A stretch of DNA of 64,000 bases from Neisseria sp. DTU_2020_1000833_1_SI_GRL_NUU_006 (GCA_032388755.1 CP135593.1:2108001-2172000), one strand, 5' to 3'; counted from the stretch's first letter, positions 54,647 to 63,583 are shown. Numbers and translations: made by a program. The notes: generated by a model not told the origin, from the sequence alone.

Positions 54647-56146
54647 TCAATCTTCTTCCCCTTCCGGCAAACCTTTATCCTGCAAGGCGGATTCTTGGGC
54701 GGTTTCCGCCAAATCGCGTTGCAGGCGTTTGGTGGTTTTGACGCCCAGCGCGCGCAGTTTTTCGGCGCGGCTGACGAGGTTGCCGCGTCCTTGCGAGAGC
54801 TGTTTGTAGGCTTGTTGGAACTGGCTTTGCGCTTGGTCGATGTTCTTGCCGACGGCCTCGAGCGTTTGGACGAAGCCGGTGAATTTGTCGTAAAGCCTGC
54901 CGCCTTCTGCCGCGATGGCGAGGGCGTTTTGGTTTTGCTGTTCGTTGCGCCAGATGTGGGCGACGGTGCGCAGGGTGGCGAGCAGCGTACTCGGGCCGAC
55001 CGGCATGATGCGCTTGTCGAAACATTCTTGGAACAGGGCGGCATCGTGTTGCAGGGCGAGCAGGTAGGCGGGTTCGACGGGGATGAACATAAACACGAAG
55101 TCCAGCGTGCGCACGCCTTCGAGGTCGGTATAGTCTTTTTGCGACAGGCTGCGGATGTGGGCGCGGATACTGGCGACGTGGGCGGCGAGTTCGCGCTCGA
55201 CGGTTTCGGCGTCGGCGGCTTGGGTATAGCGGACGTAGGCGGTCAGCGAGACTTTGGAATCGATGACGATTTGCTTGCCTTCGGGCAGGTTGACGAGGAC
55301 GTCGGGCTGGAGGCGGCGCGCGCCGTCTTCTTCTTGGCGGACGGCGGCGGCTTGGACGGTGTATTCGCGTCCTTTTTGCAGGCCGGAATGTTCCAAAACG
55401 CTTTCCAAAATCATCTCGCCCCAGTTGCCTTGGGTTTTGTTTTGCGTGCCGGTGAGCGCGTCGGTGAGGGCTTTGGCGTCGCTGTGCAGTTGGGTGTTGA
55501 GGGTTTGCAGGCGTTTGAGTTCGTTTTCGAGGGTCAGCCGTTCGCGCGCTTCTTTTTCGTAGGTTTGCTGAACCAGCTCGCTGAAGCCGTGGATGCGTTC
55601 GTTGAGCGGGGTCAGCAGTTGGCTGAGGTGGTCGCGGTTTTGCTCGGTGAAACGGCGGCTTTTCTCTTCCAAAATGGTGTTGGCAAGGTTTTGGAACTGG
55701 TCGCCCAGGCTTTGGCGGGCTTCGGCAAGGAGCTTGAGCTTTTCGTCGGCGGCGAGGCGTTCCTGTTCGAGCTGGATGTGGAGGCGTTCGTTGCGGACAT
55801 GCAGGTTGTGCGCGTTTTCCTGAAGCTCGGCGTAATCTTGTTTCAGACGACCTGCTTCCTGTTCGCGCTCTTGAAGATAGCCGATTTGGCGTTCGGCGGC
55901 GGCGAAGCGGTTGCCCAATTCCTGCAACTCGCCCTGCAAATCTTGGACATGATAGCGCGCGTCGGCAAGCTCGGATGCGGTTTGCGCCTGATTTTGTTCG
56001 GCAAATTCAAGATGCTGGCGGCACTCGGTAAGCGATTGCATCAGGGCAAACTGCTGCGTCTGCGCCTTGTTGCGGGCGAGCAGCCAAGTGATGAGCGCGC
56101 CGGACAAAAAGGCGAGCGCGGCGGTTAGGAGGAGCGGGACATTCAT
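54647..56146 (-). CDS. rmuC: DNA recombination protein RmuC
   Basis: 499 residues from MNVPLLLTAALAFLSGAL, which forms an N-terminal membrane helix. A long coiled coil (about 40-190, LADARYHVQDLQGELQELG) leads to the RmuC domain: NWGEMILESVLEHSGLQKGREY, RLQPDVLVNLPEGKQIVIDSKVSLTAY, FVFMFIPVEPAYLLAL, GPSTLLATLRTVAHIW. It limits inversions at repeats and resembles restriction-type nucleases. A longer upstream reading passes through a DUS and is rejected. Confidence 0.94.
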   Translation of the reverse strand: MNVPLLLTAALAFLSGALITWLLARNKAQTQQFALMQSLTECRQHLEFAEQNQAQTASELADARYHVQDLQGELQELGNRFAAAERQIGYLQEREQEAGRLKQDYAELQENAHNLHVRNERLHIQLEQERLAADEKLKLLAEARQSLGDQFQNLANTILEEKSRRFTEQNRDHLSQLLTPLNERIHGFSELVQQTYEKEARERLTLENELKRLQTLNTQLHSDAKALTDALTGTQNKTQGNWGEMILESVLEHSGLQKGREYTVQAAAVRQEEDGARRLQPDVLVNLPEGKQIVIDSKVSLTAYVRYTQAADAETVERELAAHVASIRAHIRSLSQKDYTDLEGVRTLDFVFMFIPVEPAYLLALQHDAALFQECFDKRIMPVGPSTLLATLRTVAHIWRNEQQNQNALAIAAEGGRLYDKFTGFVQTLEAVGKNIDQAQSQFQQAYKQLSQGRGNLVSRAEKLRALGVKTTKRLQRDLAETAQESALQDKGLPEGEED

Positions 56147-56790
56147 AGGTCGTCTGAAAACGGAAAAAGCAAAAACGGCAATATAGCATGTTTGCAGGGC
56201 AAGCTCGCTGTGCACTTGAGTAGGATAGGGCGGAATGGCTGATAAACCGATGCCGGGCAGCGGATTTCAGAATGCAGGGCGAAGCAGTCGTACCGAATCA
56301 ATTTGATGGGGGCGTAAACGGCATCGACGAAACAGAAAGCTTTTTCAGACGACCCCGCCAACCTATAAAGATAGGTAGGTCGTCTGAAAACCTAAAAACA
56401 AGCTTTACACGCTTCGCTGCGCCCAAATAGGGCTTTGACTGCCGACAGCTTGGAAAACCGCCCTCTTTGGGCAAAGCGAAATAAGCCGCAGCGCCGGATG
56501 AGAGATTTGCTGAGCAATTTCAGAAGAAAACAGCGGATTCCGGTTTGTCGGGCAGGGATTTTGGTTTCAGACGACCTGTTTTTGCCAAAAATAGATGGGT
56601 TATTTAAAAAATGGCAATGGCAATTATAGTCTTAGACTAAAAATCCAAAATCCAAGCGGAAAAGTGTTGTTTTTTATCTGATTGAAAAATAAAAGGAAAA
56701 TTTAAAAATTTTCTAAAATGATGTAATTTGGCAACAAAAAATCCGAGAGTATCTATTCTAAAATAAATAATTTGTAATCGGCTTGTAACT

Positions 56791-56832
56791 AAGACATCGG
56801 TGTCATTCTTCAAGACATCGGTGTCATTTTCA
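56791..56832. promoter_or_regulatory. Tandem dyad, possible operator
   Basis: AAGACATCGGTGTCATT occurs twice, starting at 56791 and 56812, exactly 21 bp apart (two helical turns). Each holds the palindrome GACA-TCGG-TGTC. This is what paired binding sites of a dimeric regulator look like, 190 bp before the first tandem peptide gene. Confidence 0.45.
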
Positions 56833-56929
56833 AAAATAAAAATAATTTATCAAAATAATTACATTAAAGCATTAATACCGCTATTTTCTTTACAAAAAAA
56901 CTGTATAATTTATCAATTAAGGCGGTATC

Positions 56930-56986
56930 ATGGCTCCTGTCGATACGGCAGACACGCTGCCGACAAATGCAGATGTTGTTAAATAA
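56930..56986 (+). CDS. Possible 18-residue leader peptide
   Basis: MAPVDTADTLPTNADVVK, preceded by AAGGCGG and by TATAAT 21 bp upstream. It could be a translated leader for the peptide genes that follow, or chance. Confidence 0.2.
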   Translation: MAPVDTADTLPTNADVVK

Positions 56987-57018
56987 CATTTGGTAAGTAT
57001 GAGAAAGGATTATCCGAA

Positions 57019-57126
57019 ATGAAAAATTTATTGACCTTAGCCGCAGCCTCTTTAATCGGTATGGCCGGTGTTACCGCTTCAGCCTCTATGGTTGCCCGCA
57101 ATATCGAAACCGTTGCAAAAAAATAA
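57019..57126 (+). CDS. Tandem small peptide A
   Basis: 35 residues starting MKNLLTLAAASLIGMAGVTA and ending in a charged tail RNIETVAKK. GAAAGGA precedes the ATG. It is the first of three paralogues within 550 bp. Either a signal peptide leaving a mature part of a dozen residues, or an intact small membrane peptide. No family recognised. Confidence 0.65.
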   Translation: MKNLLTLAAASLIGMAGVTASASMVARNIETVAKK

Positions 57127-57297
57127 TTTGAAAACAAACGAAATATTTTAAACGCTTCCCAAACCCTCACAAACAACCTTCCCGCCCGCGGCGGAGCGGC
57201 TTTCGGCTTTCAACTGATTCTGGCATCAGATGCCGACACAAGCGCGAACCGCAGACCGCCCAGTTCGGCGGCGGGAACAAAAGAAAGAGAGATGACC

Positions 57298-57402
57298 ATG
57301 AAAAACTTAATTAAATTGGCAGCCGCCTCCCTGATTGGCATGTCCGGTCTGACCGCCGGCGCGACGACCGCCGCCAAAAACATCGCCGAAGCCGGCAAAT
57401 AA
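57298..57402 (+). CDS. Tandem small peptide B
   Basis: 34 residues starting MKNLIKLAAASLIGMSGLTA and ending TAAKNIAEAGK. It shares the first 22 positions almost exactly with peptides A and C. An in-frame ATG two codons upstream is possible; GAAAGAGAG is the ribosome-binding site. A 171-bp spacer follows peptide A, with a GC-rich hairpin near 57180-57208. Confidence 0.7.
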   Translation: MKNLIKLAAASLIGMSGLTAGATTAAKNIAEAGK

Positions 57403-57455
57403 TAAGCCGACCCTACGATAATATCCGCAACACAAACATAAGAAAGAGACTCAAA

Positions 57456-57563
57456 ATGAAAGAATTGATCAAACTCGCCGCCGCATCGCTGATCGGTATG
57501 TCCGGTCTGGCCGCCGGCGCAACCCACATCGCCGACAATATGCGTACCGCGATTAAAAAATAA
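57456..57563 (+). CDS. Tandem small peptide C
   Basis: 35 residues starting MKELIKLAAASLIGMSGLAA and ending HIADNMRTAIKK. AGAAAGAGA precedes the ATG as for peptide B. 53 bp after peptide B and followed by an inverted DUS terminator. The conserved hydrophobic segment and divergent tail across the three copies argue for selection on real proteins. Confidence 0.7.
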   Translation: MKELIKLAAASLIGMSGLAAGATHIADNMRTAIKK

Positions 57564-57605
57564 GCTCGGGCTGTTTTAAAACCCCAAGCTCTTGGAAGTA
57601 AAAGC

Positions 57606-57642
57606 AAAGGTCGTCTGAAAAGTTTCAGACGACCTTTTTTAA
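57606..57642. terminator. Inverted DUS terminator after the tandem peptides
   Basis: AAAGGTCGTCTGAAAA and TTTCAGACGACCTTTTTT with almost no loop, between peptide C and the convergent ABC ATPase gene. Confidence 0.75.
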
Positions 57643-57681
57643 TTTGCACAATGTGTCAACAGACAGGCGGGACACAAAACA

Positions 57682-58620
57682 TCAGCGCGATGATTCAAAC
57701 CAGACGATTTGTTCTTTATCGATATGTATCGGCACGGTATCGCCGTCGGGTAGCTGTCCGGCGGGTAGGAGGGTGGTCAGTTCGCCGTATTCGGGGTGGG
57801 CGAAGGTCAGGCGCAGGCTGTCGGGTAGGGGGGTGAGGGACAGGATGCGGCAGGGTGTGCTTTGCGGGTCGGGGCGGATGGCGTGCGTAGGGATGTGGCG
57901 CGTATCGTCGGTGTTGGGCAGCCCGAGCAGGCGGGCGGCCTGGGCGTCGGCCGGGCGGCGGAAGAGTTCGGCGGGCGTGCCGTATTGGAGGATGCGCCCT
58001 TCGTGCATGAGGGCGATATGGTCTGCCAGCGCGGCGGCTTCTTCGGGGGAATGGGTTACGAGGACGGCGGGGATGTTTTGACGGCGGATGCTCTCGTCGG
58101 TCAGGCGGTAGAGGGTGTGGCGCAGGTGGGTGTCGAGGCTGGAGAAGGCTTCGTCCAAGAGGAGCAGGGACGGTTTGATAATCAGGGCGCGGGCGAGGGC
58201 GAGGCGTTGCTGTTCGCCGCCGGAGAGGCTGCCGGGTTTGCGGCGGGCTTCGTTTTCCAAACCGATGTCGCGCAGCGCCTGCATGGTTTGCGCTTCGATT
58301 TCGGCTTTGGGCAGGAGGCGCATTTTGAGTCCGAAGCCGACGTTTTCTTGGGCGGTCAGGTGCGGGAACAGGGCGTAGTCTTGAAACATCAGCGAGACGT
58401 TGCGTTTTTCGGGCGGGACGGCGGTGATGTCCTGCCCGTCCAGCCAGACTTCGCCGCTGTCGGGTTTGACGATGCCTGCGATGATTTTGAGCAGGGTGGA
58501 TTTGCCGCAGCCGGAGCGTCCGAGGACGGCGAGGGTTTCACCTGCGGACACGGTCAGGCTGATGCGGTCGGCGACGGTTTTGCTGTCGAAGCGTTTGCAG
58601 ATGTCGGTAAGTCGGAGCAT
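57682..58620 (-). CDS. ABC importer ATP-binding protein (Fe3+/polyamine/sulfate type)
   Basis: 312 residues from MLRLTDICKRFDSKTVADRI; the upstream extension reads through a DUS and is rejected. Walker A is GRSGCGKST, then FQDYALFPHLTAQENVGFGL, LSGGEQQRLALARAL and LLLLDEAFSSLD. The C-terminal 80 residues look like a TOBE-type regulatory domain. Cognate permease and binding protein are not in the window. It most resembles the FbpC/PotA/CysA group; substrate cannot be fixed. Confidence 0.88.
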   Translation of the reverse strand: MLRLTDICKRFDSKTVADRISLTVSAGETLAVLGRSGCGKSTLLKIIAGIVKPDSGEVWLDGQDITAVPPEKRNVSLMFQDYALFPHLTAQENVGFGLKMRLLPKAEIEAQTMQALRDIGLENEARRKPGSLSGGEQQRLALARALIIKPSLLLLDEAFSSLDTHLRHTLYRLTDESIRRQNIPAVLVTHSPEEAAALADHIALMHEGRILQYGTPAELFRRPADAQAARLLGLPNTDDTRHIPTHAIRPDPQSTPCRILSLTPLPDSLRLTFAHPEYGELTTLLPAGQLPDGDTVPIHIDKEQIVWFESSR

Positions 58621-58701
58621 GGGTTTCAGACGACCTTTTGGGGAATCGGGAAAGGAAAACGGCGGGGCGTTAATGGTTTTGTACTGTTTTATTTTTTGCA
58701 T

Positions 58702-59580
58702 TCAGCGGCAAAGGCTGTCCAGCCATAGGCTTAACGGATGCTGCCTGTCGAGCGCGCCGTAGCGTTTGAGGGCTTCGAGGGTAACGAGCTGGGCATCGTG
58801 CATCATGGTTTGGGACAACATGGTTTCGATGAGTTGCGAAACGTTCATCAATTCAAACCCTGCGACTTCGCCGTCTTGGTTTTCGGGGCGGACGGATTCG
58901 GGCAGGACGATGTCGAAGATGTGCAGGATTTCGTTGTGGATACCGCGCGATACGGGGCGCAGGCTGTGGATTCGGGCGGCGGGTCGGAGGGTGTCGAGGG
59001 CGGGCGGCATCAGTCCGGCTTCTTCTTCGCTTTCGCGGCAGACGGCTTCAAACGGGGTTTCGCCGCTGGCAATGCCGCCGCCGACGAGGTTGTCGAGTTT
59101 GTCGGGATCGACGGCTTTGTGCGGGCTGCGGCGGCCTATCCAAAAATGCCAGCCGCCGTCGGTTTGCACCAGTCCGTTGAGGTGGACGGCTTGGCTCATG
59201 AGTCCGAACGGGCGGAAGGCGGCGCGTTCCAACGCAAAAAGCACCTTGCCTGCGTCGCCGCACACGTCAAACTTTTCGTCGCGCCAGCCGTACAGCAGTC
59301 CGAGGCTTTTCCATTCGTGCGCCAAGTGCTGCAAACTGTCGCCCATCGCCAGCCAGTTGTCCGTTTGCAGGCAGAGGTCGTCTGAAATTTCAGAAAGCCC
59401 TTCCTGCCAGTCTTGTTTGATCCGTTCGCGCCAAAACGGATTCAGACGACCCAAAGCCAGCCCGTTCAGATAGAGCGTGTTCCAGTCGTCTGCCGCGCCG
59501 TAACTTGCCCGCGCCCAATCGTAGAGCGCGTCGTGGGTGCGGCGGTCGATCGTTTCGGAAAAACAAGGGTGCGAAGACAT
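58702..59580 (-). CDS. NUDIX hydrolase with DUF4743 N-terminus
   Basis: 292 residues. The N-terminal 130 residues (RRTHDALYDWARASYGAADDWNTLYLNG) match DUF4743, also found in plant and yeast thiamine-related NUDIX proteins. The NUDIX box is GGIASGETPFEAVCRESEEEAGL in the GX5EX7REUXEEXGU form. Substrate unknown; removal of damaged thiamine diphosphate derivatives is one idea from eukaryotic relatives. Its stop is 81 bp upstream of the ABC ATPase start, so the two may be cotranscribed. Confidence 0.88.
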   Translation of the reverse strand: MSSHPCFSETIDRRTHDALYDWARASYGAADDWNTLYLNGLALGRLNPFWRERIKQDWQEGLSEISDDLCLQTDNWLAMGDSLQHLAHEWKSLGLLYGWRDEKFDVCGDAGKVLFALERAAFRPFGLMSQAVHLNGLVQTDGGWHFWIGRRSPHKAVDPDKLDNLVGGGIASGETPFEAVCRESEEEAGLMPPALDTLRPAARIHSLRPVSRGIHNEILHIFDIVLPESVRPENQDGEVAGFELMNVSQLIETMLSQTMMHDAQLVTLEALKRYGALDRQHPLSLWLDSLCR

Positions 59581-59740
59581 GGCCGTTCCTCAGTCCAATC
59601 ATAAACATAAAGCGGATTGTATCTGCTTTGTTTCAATTTGCAATCAACTCTATCCATAGCCGGACGGTACACGATGCAAAGCCAAACCGCCCGAAAACCG
59701 CTATACTATAATCGTCCCATTCTTTCGGAGATCCAACACC

Positions 59741-60337
59741 ATGAGCGAATTGAGCGAAATTCTCGCCTATAACCAAAATTTTGTCGAATCGGGCGAATAC
59801 GAAAAATATTTAACCGACAAATATCCCGGCCGCGAACTGGCCATCCTGTCCTGCATGGACGCGCGCATCATCGAGCTGCTGCCCAACGCGCTCGGACTGA
59901 AAAACGGCGACGCCAAAGTCATCAAAAACGCCGGCGCAGTCGTTACCCATCCCTGGGGATCCGTCATGCGCAGCCTTTTGGTCGCCGTGTTCGAACTTAA
60001 AGTCAAAGAAATCATGGTCATCGCCCACCACGACTGCGGCATGAAGGGGCTGAACGCCGCCGGTTTCCTTGAAAAAGTACACGAAAGCGACATTCCCGAC
60101 GACCGCATCGAAACCCTGCGCAACGCCGGCATCGACCTCGACGACTGGCTGACCGGTTTCGACAACGTAGAAGACAGCGTCCGCCACACCGTCAAAGTCA
60201 TCCGCAACCACCCGCTCATGCCCGCCGACATCGCCGTCCACGGACTCGTCATCCACCCGACCACCGGCAAACTCACCCTGGTTGTCGACGGCAGCCCCGA
60301 GGCAAAAAGCCTTTCAGACGACCCCGCCAACCCATAA
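59741..60337 (+). CDS. Beta-carbonic anhydrase
   Basis: 198 residues. Zinc ligands Cys38 and the Asp40/Arg42 dyad are in LSCMDARI; His96 (or 97) and Cys99 are in AHHDCGM. The short form fits the class D beta enzymes. It interconverts CO2 and bicarbonate in the cytoplasm. TTTCGGAGATCC before the ATG supports the start. The C-terminal codons run through a DUS (SDDPANP). Confidence 0.93.
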   Translation: MSELSEILAYNQNFVESGEYEKYLTDKYPGRELAILSCMDARIIELLPNALGLKNGDAKVIKNAGAVVTHPWGSVMRSLLVAVFELKVKEIMVIAHHDCGMKGLNAAGFLEKVHESDIPDDRIETLRNAGIDLDDWLTGFDNVEDSVRHTVKVIRNHPLMPADIAVHGLVIHPTTGKLTLVVDGSPEAKSLSDDPANP

Positions 60338-60394
60338 ACCCGAAAGGTCGTCTGAAACCCAAACAAAGCGCACACCCCACACCCAAGGACACCC

Positions 60395-61006
60395 ATGAAA
60401 AACATCGGACTTTTCGGCGGCACCTTCGACCCCATCCACAACGGCCACCTCCACATCGCCCGCGCCTTCGCCGACGAAATCGGACTCGACACCGTCGTCT
60501 TCCTGCCCGCAGGCGACCCCTACCACAAAGACCCGTCCCGCGCCTGTGCCCAAGACCGCCTCATCATGACCGAACTGGCTATCGCCGACGACCCCCGCTT
60601 CGCCGCCAGCGACTGCGACATCGTCCGCGACGGCGCAACGTACACCTTCGACACCGTCCAAATCTTCCGCCAGCAATTCCCCGCCGCCCAACTTTGGTGG
60701 CTCATGGGCAGCGACAGCCTCATGAAACTGCACACTTGGAAAAAATGGCAGACCCTCGTGCGCCAAACCCACATCGCCGTCGCCATGCGCCAAGGCGACA
60801 ACCTCAACCAAACCCCGCGCGAACTCCACGCCTGGCTGGGCGAAGCCCTCCAAAACGGCAGCGTCCGTATCCTCAACGCCCCCCTGCACAACACCTCCTC
60901 CACCCAAATCCGCCAAACCCTCCAAAGCGGCAGACTTTCAGACGACCTCCCGCCCCAAGTCGCCCGCCACATCCGCGAACACAAACTGTACCAAAGCGGA
61001 AAATAG
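60395..61006 (+). CDS. nadD: Nicotinate-nucleotide adenylyltransferase NadD
   Basis: 203 residues. Nucleotidyltransferase motifs GLFGGTFDPIHNGHLHIA and, late, NTSSTQIRQTL are intact; the middle has LMGSDSLMKLHTWKKW. It makes nicotinate adenine dinucleotide, shared by de novo and salvage NAD synthesis. First gene of the conserved nadD-rsfS-rlmH group. ACCCAAGGACACCC precedes the ATG. Confidence 0.96.
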   Translation: MKNIGLFGGTFDPIHNGHLHIARAFADEIGLDTVVFLPAGDPYHKDPSRACAQDRLIMTELAIADDPRFAASDCDIVRDGATYTFDTVQIFRQQFPAAQLWWLMGSDSLMKLHTWKKWQTLVRQTHIAVAMRQGDNLNQTPRELHAWLGEALQNGSVRILNAPLHNTSSTQIRQTLQSGRLSDDLPPQVARHIREHKLYQSGK

Positions 61007-61073
61007 CGTAAATTCATACAGATAAGTTATAATACCGTCCAAACCCCATTTCATTCCCACCATTAGGAAAACA

Positions 61074-61460
61074 ATGAACGAACAAGAACTGCAGGACCTG
61101 CAAAAAATGGTCGAAACCGCCGTCGAAGCCCTCGAAGACATCAAAGCCAAAGACATCTCCGTCCTCGAAACCCAAGAAAAAACCTCACTGTTCGCCCGCA
61201 TGATCATCGCCAGCGGCGACAGCACCCGCCAAGTCAAAGCCCTCGCCAACAACGTCGCCGTCAGCCTCAAAGAAGCCGGCTTCGAAATCCTCAGCACCGA
61301 AGGCGACAGCGGCGAATGGACGCTCGTTGACGCAGGCGACCTCGTCGTCCATGTCATGCTGCCCGCCGTCCGCGACTTCTACGACATCGACACCCTCTGG
61401 GGCGGCGAAAAACCCAGCTTCCACGCCGGCGCGCAAAAACCCTGGCACGCCGCCGACTAA
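61074..61460 (+). CDS. rsfS: Ribosomal silencing factor RsfS
   Basis: 128 residues: MVETAVEALEDIKAKDISVLE, DSTRQVKALANNVAVSLKEAGFE, EWTLVDAGDLVVHVMLPAVRDFYDIDTLW are standard RsfS blocks. It binds uL14 and blocks 50S-30S joining in starvation. 67 bp after nadD, within the usual operon. Confidence 0.96.
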   Translation: MNEQELQDLQKMVETAVEALEDIKAKDISVLETQEKTSLFARMIIASGDSTRQVKALANNVAVSLKEAGFEILSTEGDSGEWTLVDAGDLVVHVMLPAVRDFYDIDTLWGGEKPSFHAGAQKPWHAAD

Positions 61461-61607
61461 GCAGCCATCCCAAGCCGTCTGTGCATACAGACGGCTTTAT
61501 TGCGCACACCTGAACCCCCTTTGCCCAAACCGAAGTTTTCAGACGACCCCTTGACCGAACAACCAAAATATCGGATTCAAAAATCCCGTTTCACCATCAT
61601 TCAAACC

Positions 61608-61638
61608 AAAAGGTCGTCTGAAAACTTTCAGACGACCC
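61608..61638. terminator. Inverted DUS pair within the nadD-rsfS-rlmH group
   Basis: AAAGGTCGTCTGAAAA and TTTCAGACGACCCC with almost no loop, 20 bp before rlmH. It may lower read-through from rsfS. An earlier hairpin at about 61474-61490 (AAGCCGTCTGT and ACAGACGGCTT) carries the canonical uptake core instead. Confidence 0.6.
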
Positions 61639-61657
61639 CATCCGACCAAGGAAAACC

Positions 61658-62128
61658 ATGAACATCACCGTCCTCGCCGTCGGCACCAAAATGCCCCGCT
61701 GGGTGGACGAAGCCGTCGGCGAATACGCCAAACGCTTCGGACGCGACGTCGCCTACACCCTCAAAGAAATCAAACCCGAAAAACGCGGCGCAGGCGTCAA
61801 CGCCGCACAAGGCATGGCGGCGGAAGAAAAACGCATCCTCGAAGCCATCCCCCAAGGCGCATTCCTCATCGTCCTCGACGAACGCGGCAAAGCCTCAACC
61901 TCCGTCGAGCTGGCGGAACACCTCAAAAGCTGGCAGCAAAACGGCGAACACGTCTGCTTCGTCATCGGCGGCGCCGACGGCATGACCGACCGCCTCAAAC
62001 AACAAGCCCGCATGATGATGCGCCTCTCCAGCCTCACTCTCCCGCACGGCATGGTGCGTGTTCTGCTGACCGAACAGCTCTACCGCGCCGTTTCCATCCT
62101 CCACAACCATCCCTACCACCGCGAATGA
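61658..62128 (+). CDS. rlmH: 23S rRNA pseudouridine-1915 methyltransferase RlmH
   Basis: 156 residues of the SPOUT fold: ITVLAVGTKMPRWVDEAVGEYAKRF, LIVLDERGKASTSVELAEHL, VCFVIGGADGM and the knot segment LPHGMVRVLLTEQLYRAVSILHNHPYHRE. It methylates m3-psi1915 in the ribosome. Last gene of its group. AAGGAAAACC before the ATG. Confidence 0.97.
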   Translation: MNITVLAVGTKMPRWVDEAVGEYAKRFGRDVAYTLKEIKPEKRGAGVNAAQGMAAEEKRILEAIPQGAFLIVLDERGKASTSVELAEHLKSWQQNGEHVCFVIGGADGMTDRLKQQARMMMRLSSLTLPHGMVRVLLTEQLYRAVSILHNHPYHRE

Positions 62129-62222
62129 CAAAAGCCGTACCCATAGGCAGGCTTTTCGGCTTAAAAGTAATTACTTGAAGTTATAGGATTTTTTGTTACA
62201 AACAATTTAATCAAGAAAATCC

Positions 62223-62251
62223 TTGACACCTTCCCGGAATGAAAGTATAGT
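62223..62251 (+). promoter_or_regulatory. Promoter of tRNA-fMet
   Basis: Perfect TTGACA (62223-62228), 17-bp spacer and TATAGT (62246-62251), 13 bp before the tRNA 5' end. No GC-rich discriminator dominates (TTTTAGCTTCTGA). Confidence 0.85.
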
Positions 62252-62263
62252 TTTAGCTTCTGA

Positions 62264-62340
<77 letters not shown>

Positions 62341-62345
62341 ATTTT

Positions 62346-62374
62346 AAAAACCCTCAGTTTTCCGAGGGTTTTTT
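62346..62374 (+). terminator. Terminator of tRNA-fMet
   Basis: AACCCTC and GAGGGTT pair around AGTTTTCC, followed by a T run. Confidence 0.85.
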
Positions 62375-62544
62375 GTTGCCCGCCATTTCGGTAAAACGGC
62401 AAACAGGTTGGTTGCTGCGGGAAGGCGTTATGACCGGTTCGTTTATTTTTGATACATTCTCTGTCCTCGCGCAGGTGGGGCGGAAATGGCGCGCCGACAA
62501 ATAAGCGGTATCGATGTAAACGGGCCGGCTATGCCGTATTGTAA

Positions 62545-62578
62545 AAGGTCGTCTGAAAACTTTCAGACGACCTTCAAT
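62545..62578. terminator. Inverted DUS pair
   Basis: AAAAGGTCGTCTGAAAA and TTTCAGACGACCTTC between the tRNA unit and the convergent small gene. The 62375-62604 interval otherwise holds no gene. Confidence 0.65.
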
Positions 62579-62604
62579 CTTTTTTCTCAATATGCCGCAA
62601 CGGC

Positions 62605-62880
62605 TTAACGTTTTTTCTTGGCGTTTTTCTTTTCGGCGGCGGCAAGGCGCATGGCGACGAATTCGACCATCAGTTCTTTTTTCGTCCAGAAGAAGTTTTT
62701 CATTTTTTCCAGAGAATAGATTTTGCGTACCATCATGGGCAGGCCGGCATGGATGATGGCGGCGACTTCGCCGTTGCGGGTTTCGTCCGCCATGGCGGTT
62801 TTGAGGTCGGTCTGGTTGGTGGCGAGGTAGTCGCCGAGTTGTTTTTGAACGCTGGTGCTGATTTCAAATTGCTTAATCAT
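62605..62880 (-). CDS. Small basic protein of unknown function
   Basis: 91 residues, mostly helical: FEISTSVQKQLGDYLATNQ, then GEVAAIIHAGLPMMVRKIYSLEKMKNFFWTKKELMVEFVAMRLAAAEKK and a run of Lys/Arg at the end. No signal peptide or membrane helix. The basic tail suggests nucleic acid contact, but I recognise no family. GGAAAG lies 4 bp upstream of the ATG. Confidence 0.7.
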   Translation of the reverse strand: MIKQFEISTSVQKQLGDYLATNQTDLKTAMADETRNGEVAAIIHAGLPMMVRKIYSLEKMKNFFWTKKELMVEFVAMRLAAAEKKNAKKKR

Positions 62881-63103
62881 GTTTTCTTTCCGTTTTGTGT
62901 TTGTCCCGCAGGGAATGGCGGCTATTAGTTTTAATTACATGCGCATTTTAACAAAATTTAATCTTATTGCATATAAACAGTCTGGAATTATGATGTGATT
63001 TACCATTTTTCGGGCGTAAAACAGACAGTCGTTGACATAAAGAAAACAGCCGCTGCGGTTTGGCGGGTAAAATATGCGTTTTCGAGCGTGAGGTCGTCTG
63101 AAA

Positions 63104-63529
63104 ATGTATTTGTGGTTTAAGCTCTTGCATGTGTTTTTTGTGATTTCGTGGTTTGCCGGGCTGTTTTACCTGCCGCGGATTTTTGTGAATCTGGCGCAGG
63201 TCGAAGCGGCGGAGCAGCCGGTGGAATATGAGCGGCTCTCGGCGATGTCGCGGCGGCTGTATAAGTTTATGTCGCCGTTGGGGTTCGGGACGCTGGTGTT
63301 CGGCATTTTGATTCCGTTTGTGACGGGCTGGTGGGGGCAGGGCTGGCTGCACGTGAAGCTGTTGATGGGCCTGCTGCTTTTGGCTTATCAATTTTATTGC
63401 GGCGCGCTGCTTCGCGGCTTTGAGGAAAAACGCAATACGCATTCGCACAAGTGGTACAGGGTGTTTAACGAAGTGCCTGTATTGATGATGGTCGTGGCTT
63501 TGTATATGGTGGTGTTCAAGCCGTTTTAA
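63104..63529 (+). CDS. hemJ: Protoporphyrinogen oxidase HemJ (CopD-like membrane protein)
   Basis: 141 residues with four membrane helices. The N-terminal MYLWFKLLHVFFVISWFAGLFYLPRIFVNL holds the conserved His; WLHVKLLMGLLLLAYQFYCG and RVFNEVPVLMMVVALYMVVFKPF follow. HemJ oxidises protoporphyrinogen IX in bacteria without HemG/HemY. A DUS overlaps the leader directly before the ATG. Confidence 0.9.
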   Translation: MYLWFKLLHVFFVISWFAGLFYLPRIFVNLAQVEAAEQPVEYERLSAMSRRLYKFMSPLGFGTLVFGILIPFVTGWWGQGWLHVKLLMGLLLLAYQFYCGALLRGFEEKRNTHSHKWYRVFNEVPVLMMVVALYMVVFKPF

Positions 63530-63583
63530 GGTGTGTGCAAAACCTGTTTTCAGACGACCTTCTTTTATATTGGAATCAAACAG

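Larger units (their letters stand above)
56147..57018. other. Gene-poor interval before the tandem peptides
   Basis: The first 450 bp hold three DUS (56148, 56345-56357 and 56382 areas, plus 56567) and no gene. From 56630 on, A/T content rises sharply. It then contains the repeated dyad at 56791-56832, a TATAAT at 56904-56909 and a possible 18-codon frame (56930-56986). Probably the control region for the tandem peptides. Confidence 0.5.
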
